NCBI GenBank assembly: GCA_964510225.1
Contig: CAZEAN010000214.1
Coordinates: 1-6,297 of the forward strand
Direction of reading: 5' to 3'
From: CAZEAN01 sp964510225
GTDB taxonomy: Bacteria; Planctomycetota; Planctomycetia; Isosphaerales; Isosphaeraceae
DNA: 6,297 nt
Under the pieces are notes generated by a model. That model was given only the letters and a program-made list of their open reading frames with translations, was not told where the DNA came from and did not search any database. Every line of letters starts with the position of its first letter. The first letter of the stretch is position 1. The position numbers and the translations under genes were made by a program. This document shows, piece after piece, positions 1-5,524 of this stretch.

Positions 1-541
1 GGAGATGTCGGGCTTGGATTTCTTTCAGGGCGACGCGGCGTCCGACTTCCTCGTCATGGGCAACGAAGACTTCGCCGAGGCCTCCCTGCGCATGCTTCCG
101 GAGCACACGGAATCGGCCACCTGCGGATTTGGGCACATGAGCTATCGTGTCATCATCATGAGGATCGGTTTGAGGCTTGATCTTGTTGGCGGGGAGGAAC
201 GGTCCGGTGTCATCTTCCTTGAAGGGAGCGAGGCTGGCCTGAACTTCGGGGTCGTCGACGGTTGAGATCGCGACACAGATCGGCGCTGCGGGCTCCAACG
301 CTGCGAGGCTCTTGGCGGGATCATCGCCGTGCTTCTTGAGATGACGCTCGACCACAGGGTTCAAGACTTCGGCGTCGGCTTCGTCCAACGCACCTTGTTC
401 GACCAAGATCTGCCCGATTGGCTTCTGCTTCTCGATGACCCAGGCGTTCATCGCCGCGACTAGCTGATCGCGCTCAATGAAGTCCATCTGCAACGCGAGG
501 ATCCCGAACAGAAGGTTGCGATCAGCCTGCCCAGCATTCAT
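1..541 (-). CDS. Serine/threonine protein kinase, N-terminal part (runs off left edge)
   Basis: Reading the minus strand from ATG 541-539 gives 180 open codons with no stop before the window edge, so this is the start of a longer protein. Residues 1-140 are an acidic, non-kinase N-terminal region (starting MNAGQADRNLLFGILALQMD). Its first part is predicted helical, and residues from about 105 to 140 look like a linker. The kinase domain begins near residue 143. The glycine-rich ATP loop is AQGGLGEVFVA at 151-161, and VALKEI at 170-175 carries the ATP-anchoring lysine K173. The catalytic loop and the rest lie outside the window. An in-frame TAA lies 12 codons upstream of the ATG, and AAGGGAG at 559-553 (11-nt spacing) supports the start. 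Hanks-type kinases phosphorylate Ser/Thr on partner proteins. Large planctomycete kinases often carry sensory repeats and a membrane segment after the catalytic domain, which cannot be checked here. Family call firm, substrate unknown. Confidence 0.9.
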   Translation of the reverse strand, partial: MNAGQADRNLLFGILALQMDFIERDQLVAAMNAWVIEKQKPIGQILVEQGALDEADAEVLNPVVERHLKKHGDDPAKSLAALEPAAPICVAISTVDDPEVQASLAPFKEDDTGPFLPANKIKPQTDPHDDDTIAHVPKSAGGRFRVLRKHAQGGLGEVFVAHDEEVGRRVALKEIQARHL

Positions 542-980
542 TGGACTCGGTTCTCCCTTAGAGACTTATGCCGTGTCGGCCAAATGACGTACGCCAACCA
601 CTCAAAATCGTCCTGGTGCGTCACTCACCGTCGAAACAGGACAATCTACGTGTCTCATTAGCATATCGAAGATGTTAGACGGAAATCGAGATCCAATGAG
701 GCCGCTAACCCTTGCTGCGTCGTCCTCATTATCGAGAGTAGACGGATCTTTGGTCACATTGATGCGCCGGATGTCGACCTGAGCCCAAGCGATCACGCCG
801 ACTTGCTTGGGAATGATCCCTGGGCTGAGCGGGCTTCTGATCGGGGGCCTCCTGCGACAGCCTTGGTACGCCTGGATTTCATCTCCTTGTCCAGAAGCTC
901 GCTGCAGCAACTCGCCAGCAACTTTGAGTTGCTTCAAGAAGAGCGTCAGGTTTGTTGTCAAGCGTCAGAGTGTCAAAGGC
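542..980. other. Long divergent intergenic region, no supportable gene
   Basis: This stretch separates the kinase gene (minus) from the HMA-like gene (plus). It should hold the kinase promoter, but I see no convincing -35/-10 pair for it; only the kinase ribosome-binding site at 559-553 is clear. The longest open frame is on the minus strand at 961-602 (119 codons). It would need a TTG start, an in-frame TGA sits two codons before that TTG, there is no Shine-Dalgarno site, and the product matches no family I know. A second minus frame (1070-879) overlaps it and is equally unconvincing. The region may be plain spacer, a decayed gene or an unrecognised small RNA. Confidence 0.5.
602..961 (-). 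other. Weak 119-codon open frame, doubtful hypothetical gene
   Basis: This minus-strand frame opens with TTG at 961-959 and ends with TGA at 604-602. Its codons are not obviously unlike those of the neighbouring genes (many CTC, ATC, GAC, CAG), and a stretch such as GELLQRASGQGDEIQAYQG reads like protein. That is the only argument for it. Against it: no ribosome-binding site, a non-ATG start just after an in-frame stop, no recognisable domain, signal peptide or membrane segment, and only about 60 bases between its stop and the start of the kinase gene that follows on the same strand. It could be a remnant of a larger decayed gene. I list it so that the region is documented, not because I believe it is expressed. 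Confidence 0.2.
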
Positions 981-1008
981 TTGATGGTCCCGATTGAGGA
1001 TGTATAAC
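981..1008 (+). promoter_or_regulatory. Candidate sigma-70-type promoter for the HMA-like gene
   Basis: TTGATG at 981-986 and TATAAC at 1003-1008 are separated by 16 bases, close to the TTGACA/TATAAT consensus and spacing. A start site near 1015 would give an untranslated leader of about 70 nt before the ATG at 1088. Planctomycete promoters are poorly characterised, so this is a prediction from consensus only. Confidence 0.4.
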
Positions 1009-1072
1009 AGAATGCGATCAATCCTTCGCAAACCGGTTGTGAGGCGGTTGGTCGTCCGTTGAGTTATCAAAC

Positions 1073-1077
1073 AGGAG
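1073..1077 (+). promoter_or_regulatory. Ribosome-binding site of the HMA-like gene
   Basis: AGGAG lies 10 bases before the ATG at 1088 and supports that start. The protein read from this ATG begins directly with a signal peptide, which agrees with it. Confidence 0.75.
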
Positions 1078-1087
1078 ACGCTTCATC

Positions 1088-1609
1088 ATGCGTATTTTTC
1101 TCGGCCTCGTCTTGCTGGGATTGTTCGGATCGACCCCTGCGATTGCTGAAGACACCAAAGTGACGGTCAAGGGTGTCCATCTTTGTTGCGGTGCCTGTGT
1201 CAGTGCAGTCGATGCTGCTGTTGAAGAGATTGAAGACCTGGACGCAGAGTGCAACCGGACTGACGGTACTGTTACGTTGACGGCCCCCAAAATCGCGACA
1301 ATCCAAGAAGCCATCAACGCGATTGCCACCGCGGGATACCACGGTACGCCCGACAATGACAAAGTCTCGTTCCCGAAACTGAAGGAGATCCCTGAAGAAA
1401 AGGTTGAGACACTAACGTTCGTTGGCATTCACAACTGCTGTGGCGGCTGTGCACGAGCCGTCACTGGGGCACTCACGGAAGTTGACGGAGTCGATGAGGT
1501 CGAAGCCGAACCGCGTTCGGAAACCGTCGTTGTGACTGGAGACTTCTTACCTGCTGCCGCCGTCAAGGCGCTCAACGCTGCTGGGTTCTATGTCAAAGTA
1601 AAGAAGTAA
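1088..1609 (+). CDS. Exported protein with two tandem HMA-like (HxCCGxC) domains
   Basis: The 173-residue product starts with a short signal peptide: R2, a hydrophobic stretch about 4-14, and a likely cleavage after AIA at residue 20. It should therefore act outside the cytoplasmic membrane. Two related domains of roughly 75 residues follow. The first (about 23-86) has GVHLCCGAC at 29-37, and the second (about 106-173) has GIHNCCGGC at 113-121. Each has a beta strand, the cysteine motif, a helix (ACVSAVDAAVEEI, CARAVTGALTEV), a further strand, and an ending like that of heavy-metal-associated domains (IATAGYHG, LNAAGFYV). The CxxC pair of HMA metal-binding domains is seen as C34/C37 and C118/C121, each with an extra preceding cysteine (C33, C117) and a histidine two residues earlier (H31, H115). 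Binding of Cu(I) or another soft metal is inferred. No P-type ATPase or metal regulator lies beside it. The gene is monocistronic here, with its own promoter and terminator candidates. Confidence 0.9.
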   Translation: MRIFLGLVLLGLFGSTPAIAEDTKVTVKGVHLCCGACVSAVDAAVEEIEDLDAECNRTDGTVTLTAPKIATIQEAINAIATAGYHGTPDNDKVSFPKLKEIPEEKVETLTFVGIHNCCGGCARAVTGALTEVDGVDEVEAEPRSETVVVTGDFLPAAAVKALNAAGFYVKVKK

Positions 1610-1652
1610 TCGATTCGATCCTGCAAAATCGTGCATTGTTGTGGTATCACCG

Positions 1653-1674
1653 CCAGGGCCAATGACGGCCCTGG
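1653..1674. terminator. Perfect hairpin between convergent genes, probable terminator
   Basis: CCAGGGCC (1653-1660) and GGCCCTGG (1667-1674) form a perfect 8-bp GC-rich stem with a 6-base loop. It lies 43 bases after the HMA-like gene stop and 48 bases before the stop of the convergent membrane-protein gene, so it could serve both. Neither side has a proper T-run, so it may be a weak or non-canonical intrinsic terminator. Confidence 0.6.
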
Positions 1675-1722
1675 TCTACAACTCTTGTTGGTGGTTAAAC
1701 GGAATGATACTGTACGACCGCT

Positions 1723-3435
1723 CTAGCGCTTCGGGTTAGGTGTCATACCCGATGTGGCTGTTTCTGGACTCTGCCGATACAGACGGACCGGATGACCTGG
1801 GTGAAGTACCGGAGGACCGAAATAGTGTTGGTTAAGTTTGTCCAACGGAGGATCGGATCCCCATACGATTAGTACGTCGATCTCGGGGAGATGGGCATCC
1901 AGTAAGCGCTCCCAGCGATCAGCGCGGACTGATTCTTCACCAGGACTATCCAGTCGTGCGATTTCTTCGAACTCCCGGGAGGAAGGAGCCCGAAGACCGT
2001 CTCGAAGCTGTACAGGAAAGTAGTAGTGACGGGTTTCGTAATTACTCCAGATCACGTTTCCCGTACCTACGCCAAGAAGTGAGTCAGCATGGAGGAGAGG
2101 GTTTGCACGATGGCGGCCTCGGATATCAATCAAGAGCGTCGCGATTCGTTGTTGCTCCCCGACTCTTGAGCCAGTTGCCAGAATTGCTTCAACTTTTCGG
2201 TTGGAGTCGATCGCATAGTCCCAGACCATCGCCGACTGCAAACCAAGTGCAGTGATGATCAACAGGATGACCGCCAGGCTCTGCCGTTGACTAACAGAGA
2301 AATTAAGTACGGGGACAAGAGCAACCAAGGCAACGAGGGCGATACGTTGCGCGAGATAATAGCCATGATCTTCCCCGAGTCCATCTGGGGAAAAACAAGC
2401 TCCAAGACCTAGAACGACTGCAAGGACCCACCAAGGCCGTTGTTGATGATGGAGCAGGTTTTGACGATCTCTCTGATCCTTGTGCAAGTCGCCGAGGGCC
2501 TTTACAAGACTCCCGAAAAGGACTGTACAGAGTCCGAGAGCAAGCCAAAGGCTTGGCCCCAGGAGTCGACACCAACCCGCTCGGACTCCAGTTGCCAACG
2601 GGATGATATCGCGACGAGCGATCGTAATCGGATCAATCCAGGCAAGTCGACGTGCCCAGGTGATTGGAGACGTCAGGCTCCCGATCGGCTCCCAGATTGG
2701 CTCTAAGGGGCTCCGGCCCGTTGCTGTTGTGAGATAGTGAATCATTAAAGGAATGACTGGAGTACAGGCAAGTGTTATCGTCAGCAACTGTTGTCGCCAA
2801 TGCTGCCGCGGTGAGCTGCACACAAGGATTCCGAGTCCGACGAAAGCAATACCGAGGCTCACTAAATGACCGAGGTAGCACAACAGCATCAGGGAGCCAA
2901 TCAAGAGAGTCTTGCTGAGTTGAAAGCGTCTCCGAGATTGCCACCAGAGCCCCCAGACAATCGGGAGTATGGTGAGGCCAAGGAGGAAGCTCGTGAAGCC
3001 CCACAACCAAGTCACATTGATCGCAAGAATCGCGCAGAGTAAGGCCGCGGTCCGGAATCCTCGCTGGCCTGCAACTACACCTCGGAGCCAGAGGATTGCA
3101 GCTCCGAAGCCTACGAGTGTCATCGTGGTGAGGAGTCGATCTGCAACTCTCGGAGATACAACCGATTGGAGGCCCATCAAAATGAGATGCCCGCCCCAGT
3201 TGGGCATCAACCGCCAGTTCGCTTGGTAGGCATCATAAAACGGTGACTGTGATCCAAGCAGTAGTGACTTGTTTAGAATATGCGCATTATATAGATGTGC
3301 TGGGCCATCTTGAGTGACAAACCCAGGTACAAGCCAGATCGCTAGGACAGTCGGAACGAGTGATAAGAAAAAGATGCCCCAACCAGGCCACCAGGTTTGA
3401 ATCCTGTTCGACGTTCCAGGAGGCATCACCACCAT
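1723..3435 (-). CDS. Polytopic membrane protein, putative GT-C-type glycosyltransferase
   Basis: The product has 570 residues from ATG 3435-3433. I chose this start because GAGGAAGGAG at 3453-3444 lies 8 bases before it; the TTG two codons earlier (3441) is only 2 bases from the same site. About ten hydrophobic segments can be seen, near residues 20-38, 83-92, 101-120, 128-146, 148-166, 176-206 (perhaps two), 217-232, 293-312, 335-348, 361-378 and 386-404. A soluble C-terminal domain of about 165 residues follows. The first outside loop has TQDGPAHLYNAHIL (41-54). An aspartate here (D43) just after the first membrane helix is typical of GT-C enzymes, which transfer sugars from polyprenyl-phosphate donors on the outer face of the membrane. 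PNWGGH (78-83), CYLGHLVSLG (186-195) and SPDGLGEDHGYYLAQR (349-364) look conserved, but I cannot name the family. The gene lies 98 bases behind the MGSWG gene on the same strand. The CDS is firm; the glycosyltransferase role is inferred and acceptor and donor are unknown. Confidence 0.75.
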   Translation of the reverse strand: MVVMPPGTSNRIQTWWPGWGIFFLSLVPTVLAIWLVPGFVTQDGPAHLYNAHILNKSLLLGSQSPFYDAYQANWRLMPNWGGHLILMGLQSVVSPRVADRLLTTMTLVGFGAAILWLRGVVAGQRGFRTAALLCAILAINVTWLWGFTSFLLGLTILPIVWGLWWQSRRRFQLSKTLLIGSLMLLCYLGHLVSLGIAFVGLGILVCSSPRQHWRQQLLTITLACTPVIPLMIHYLTTATGRSPLEPIWEPIGSLTSPITWARRLAWIDPITIARRDIIPLATGVRAGWCRLLGPSLWLALGLCTVLFGSLVKALGDLHKDQRDRQNLLHHQQRPWWVLAVVLGLGACFSPDGLGEDHGYYLAQRIALVALVALVPVLNFSVSQRQSLAVILLIITALGLQSAMVWDYAIDSNRKVEAILATGSRVGEQQRIATLLIDIRGRHRANPLLHADSLLGVGTGNVIWSNYETRHYYFPVQLRDGLRAPSSREFEEIARLDSPGEESVRADRWERLLDAHLPEIDVLIVWGSDPPLDKLNQHYFGPPVLHPGHPVRLYRQSPETATSGMTPNPKR

Positions 3436-3443
3436 TGCCAAGG

Positions 3444-3453
3444 CTCCTTCCTC
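3444..3453 (-). promoter_or_regulatory. Ribosome-binding site that fixes the membrane-protein start
   Basis: GAGGAAGGAG on the minus strand lies 8 bases before ATG 3435 but only 2 bases before the upstream TTG at 3441. The spacing decides for the ATG, which shortens the longest open frame by two residues. Confidence 0.7.
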
Positions 3454-3533
3454 GGTTGGGGGTCGTCAACGTTGCGTGCAGAGGGCTTCGATCAGGTTAT
3501 CGCAAATCGGAGGATCGAGGGAGATCGATCTTG

Positions 3534-3944
3534 TTAGCCGATTGCTCGACGCAGTGCATCAATTTCAGTACGACGGCGGGCGTCGCGGTCCGCTTGTGGT
3601 TCCCAGTCGATCTCTTCAGATTCCAGCCATTCGATCGCCCGATGAGCGTGCTCGATCGGGATGGGAACTCCTAGCTCTTGATGCCGGACAATTACACCAC
3701 AATATCCAAGGCGTTCGAGTTCATCCCAGGTCTCAAGATCTGGGCCAAAGTCATCCTTGAGCAATCCCAGGGCAGCAGCCAGTGTATCGGGATTCGCAAG
3801 TTGCTGTTGGACTTCATCAAAAGAGAGAGGGTTTCGGTCATCCATGAGGGATTCGTATTTGCTACCATGAACCGTTTCGAACGCTCCATCAATTGCGTCG
3901 GCGGCTTCATCGACTTCATAGCTGCAGACCCCCCAAGAACCCAT
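3534..3944 (-). CDS. Small MGSWG-type protein, perhaps DUF4259-like
   Basis: The product has 136 residues from ATG 3944-3942. A strong site, AAGGAGG at 3958-3952 (7-base spacing), picks this methionine although the frame stays open upstream to about 4217; that upstream part only shadows the DUF4188 gene. The protein begins MGSWGVCSYEVDEAADAIDG. Starting MGxWG followed by an acidic, Asp/Ala-rich helix recalls small DUF4259-type proteins, but the similarity is limited to the N-terminus and I am not sure. The middle (39-65) is helical. Residues 80-98 (GYCGVIVRHQELGVPIPIE) look like a conserved strand-turn segment, followed by HAHRAIEWLESEEIDW (99-114) and a charged tail rich in Arg/Asp/Glu. There is no signal peptide or membrane segment, so it is probably cytoplasmic. 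It starts 25 bases after the DUF4188 stop, as expected in one operon. Function unknown. Confidence 0.8.
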   Translation of the reverse strand: MGSWGVCSYEVDEAADAIDGAFETVHGSKYESLMDDRNPLSFDEVQQQLANPDTLAAALGLLKDDFGPDLETWDELERLGYCGVIVRHQELGVPIPIEHAHRAIEWLESEEIDWEPQADRDARRRTEIDALRRAIG

Positions 3945-3950
3945 TAAGAT

Positions 3951-3958
3951 TCCTCCTT
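3951..3958 (-). promoter_or_regulatory. Strong ribosome-binding site of the MGSWG gene
   Basis: AAGGAGGA on the minus strand is a near-perfect anti-16S match about 7 bases before ATG 3944. It is the main evidence that the gene starts there and not within the upstream open frame that overlaps the DUF4188 gene. Confidence 0.8.
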
Positions 3959-3969
3959 GTGGTGAAGGC

Positions 3970-4446
3970 TCATGACAGAGTTGTCCGAAGCCCCAGACGA
4001 TCACGTGCGGTTGTCCTGGTCCGTTCTGCTGTACTGGTTGGGCAGAAGTTCGCGAGGCCAGTGTTGGTGCAGTTGAGGTAGATCGACTCCATTCGCGCCC
4101 GAGGTACCAAGAAGGCCTCGTGATAAACGCCGAGGTCACCTCGGAGGCGACTCCGGTGAACGAGGTCACGCCACCAGTCGGCATGAGGGGGCTGGTGTGA
4201 CCAAGACTCGAGTGCATCGAAGCTAGACCAGTATTGCAAGAATCCGGAATGCAACGGCCCTGACCACCAGCGTTCGGAATGAAGCAACCCAGCCTTCACT
4301 CGGACAGCTTCGACGAGCGCACGGTCAACATTGTTCAACAGTCGGCGCATCAAGAGCCAGGCGCTCCAGCGTCGGCACTGGATACCAAAGCGAACGAAAC
4401 AGAGTTCCTCGATCGACTCGGGGAGCTGTGCGGTCAAACGTTCCAT
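3970..4446 (-). CDS. DUF4188 domain protein (monooxygenase-like, function unproven)
   Basis: The product has 158 residues and resembles DUF4188 proteins, which databases sometimes call monooxygenase-like and which probably have a ferredoxin-like alpha/beta fold. Features I recognise, in order: RLTAQLPESIEELCFVRFGIQ (3-23, first strand), RRWSAW (25-30), a helix 33-50, GLLHSERWWSG (53-63), the hallmark FLQYWSSFDALESWS (69-83), H88 and WW (91-92), GVYHEAFLVP (106-115), and MESIYLNCTNTGLAN (119-133). The tail (134-158) is polar, Thr/Arg-rich and probably disordered. The ATG at 4446 is the first start after an in-frame TAA that is also the stop codon of the upstream phosphatase gene. The ribosome-binding site is weak, so translational coupling to that gene, 36 bases upstream, is plausible. 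No heme or flavin motif is evident, so the enzyme activity is unknown. Confidence 0.85.
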   Translation of the reverse strand: MERLTAQLPESIEELCFVRFGIQCRRWSAWLLMRRLLNNVDRALVEAVRVKAGLLHSERWWSGPLHSGFLQYWSSFDALESWSHQPPHADWWRDLVHRSRLRGDLGVYHEAFLVPRARMESIYLNCTNTGLANFCPTSTAERTRTTARDRLGLRTTLS

Positions 4447-4482
4447 GGCGATACTATTCGATCGTTCCGATTGATCTCCTAG

Positions 4483-5277
4483 TTAGGGAAGACGCTTTGC
4501 ATTAGCCATGAGCCAGGCCAACCGTCGGGGTGGGGCCGTAAAGGTAGGCGTCTTGACGGGTGTTGCAGCAACGAACTCAGCAGAACTGAGGATCTTGCCA
4601 TCCACGGTCCCGAACTGACACCCAGCCTCCTGCGCAATGACAATTCCAGCCGCGAGGTCGTGAGCGTGCTCGCCGAGGTGGCAGAGCGAGACCAAGCGGC
4701 CGCTGGAGGCCCAGACCAACTCAGCGCAACAACTACCGAGGGTCCGGAGGCGACCAGGGATCGTCCTGGAGTCCAGGACCCGGAGTGCATTGGTATTGAG
4801 GTGAACGTTGTCTTGGTTGTGAAAGCCGTCGGCATCGGGGGCGGCCTGGATCGGCTCTCCGTTGCACCAGGCACCACCGCCGAGGGTTGCCCAGTAGAGT
4901 TCCCGGAGAATCGGGAGGACAATCACACCCAAGATGGGCTGCCCTGCATCGAGCAAACCAATGCTCACAGCCCAGATTGGCAAGTGATGTACTAAGTTTC
5001 CTGTACCATCGATGGGATCGATCGACCAACGTCGCGGTCCGGACCCACCACTTGCCTCGTATTCTTCGCCGGTCAGTTGATCGTTAGGAAAGCGAGCGGC
5101 TATCCGATCGCGAATCAAGCGTTCCAAATCGTGGTCGAGATCGGTCACGTAACTCTGGTTCGATTTCTCTTGCGGTCTCACTTGAGTAGCCCGAGTCCGA
5201 GCCACTTCCGCCGCTTCCATTGCCAGATCCTTGGCAAAATCAAGTTCGTCTCCCCACGCTGCTGATGGACTGTTCAT
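4483..5277 (-). CDS. Inositol-monophosphatase-family phosphatase
   Basis: The 264-residue length is normal for the IMPase/SuhB/HisN/CysQ superfamily of Mg2+-dependent sugar- and nucleotide-phosphate phosphatases. The metal site is visible: TGEE (69-72, ligand E71), the signature WSIDPIDGTGNLVHHLP (84-100, ligands D87, I89 carbonyl and D90), and a C-terminal HDLAAG (206-211, D207). Most relatives have W-D at this last site; here it is H-D. The early VTDLDHDLE (44-52) takes the place of the usual VTxxD segment. The substrate cannot be read from sequence: inositol phosphate, histidinol phosphate, PAP and other sugar phosphates are all possible, and no histidine or sulfur genes are nearby. GAGGA at 5292-5288 lies 10 bases before ATG 5277. 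The gene heads a same-strand series with DUF4188, MGSWG and a GT-C-like membrane protein. The protein has no signal peptide and should be cytoplasmic. Confidence 0.93.
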   Translation of the reverse strand: MNSPSAAWGDELDFAKDLAMEAAEVARTRATQVRPQEKSNQSYVTDLDHDLERLIRDRIAARFPNDQLTGEEYEASGGSGPRRWSIDPIDGTGNLVHHLPIWAVSIGLLDAGQPILGVIVLPILRELYWATLGGGAWCNGEPIQAAPDADGFHNQDNVHLNTNALRVLDSRTIPGRLRTLGSCCAELVWASSGRLVSLCHLGEHAHDLAAGIVIAQEAGCQFGTVDGKILSSAEFVAATPVKTPTFTAPPRRLAWLMANAKRLP

Positions 5278-5284
5278 CCCAATT

Positions 5285-5307
5285 CGATCCTCAGACGTCT
5301 TAGATCG
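5285..5307. repeat. Small dyad over the phosphatase ribosome-binding site
   Basis: CGATC (5285-5289) and GATCG (5303-5307) flank a perfect 8-base palindrome AGACGTCT (5293-5300). In the minus-strand transcript the outer arms can pair and would include most of the GAGGA ribosome-binding site (5292-5288). This could be an operator or a weak translation-control hairpin, or chance. Confidence 0.35.
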
Positions 5308-5341
5308 AGGGGAACTAGGCCAAGCAGTTGAAATACGTTGT

Positions 5342-5383
5342 CCGGCACTGGCCGGGCTCGATGGGTTCCCCAGGCTGTGCCGG
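5342..5383. repeat. Long imperfect hairpin between DUF1559 and phosphatase genes
   Basis: CCGGCAC (5342-5348) and GTGCCGG (5377-5383) are a perfect 7-bp inverted repeat. On the minus-strand RNA the stem can continue with GCC/GGC and GGG/CCC pairs after small internal loops, about 13 pairs in 42 nt. It lies 142 bases past the DUF1559 stop and 65 bases before the phosphatase start. It may end the DUF1559 message or form part of the phosphatase leader. No T-run follows, and I do not recognise a known riboswitch class. Confidence 0.5.
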
Positions 5384-5524
5384 CATCCTACGTCAAACGG
5401 GCCTCTTCCCGCAACGGAAGCTCGCCGGTTTGGTCGAAGTCATCACAATGAAACAATGAAAGCGAATGCGTTTAAGTTGAAATCAAGGAATCGAATCTGG
5501 GGGATTGATCCGCCGAGACCTGCT

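Noticed and set aside
879..1070. 63-codon minus frame upstream of the HMA-like gene
   Set aside because: Non-ATG start, no ribosome-binding site, overlaps the promoter and leader of the plus-strand gene and another weak frame; no recognisable domain.
1018..1428. 136-codon minus frame opposite the HMA-like gene
   Set aside because: It is antisense to a gene with a signal peptide and conserved motifs; its Ser/Val-rich product is typical of an antisense shadow.
3945..4217. N-terminal extension of the MGSWG protein up to 4217
   Set aside because: This part overlaps the DUF4188 coding region in another frame, its composition (Ser/Thr/Pro-rich) looks like an out-of-frame shadow, and the strong ribosome-binding site at 3958-3951 points to ATG 3944.
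5398..5411. CGGG/CCCG mini-hairpin
   Set aside because: Only four base pairs with a six-base loop; too short to call as a separate element.
5446..5461. Tandem repeat of CAATGAAA, two copies
   Set aside because: Only two 8-base units in an AT-richer spacer; could be an operator but chance is just as likely.
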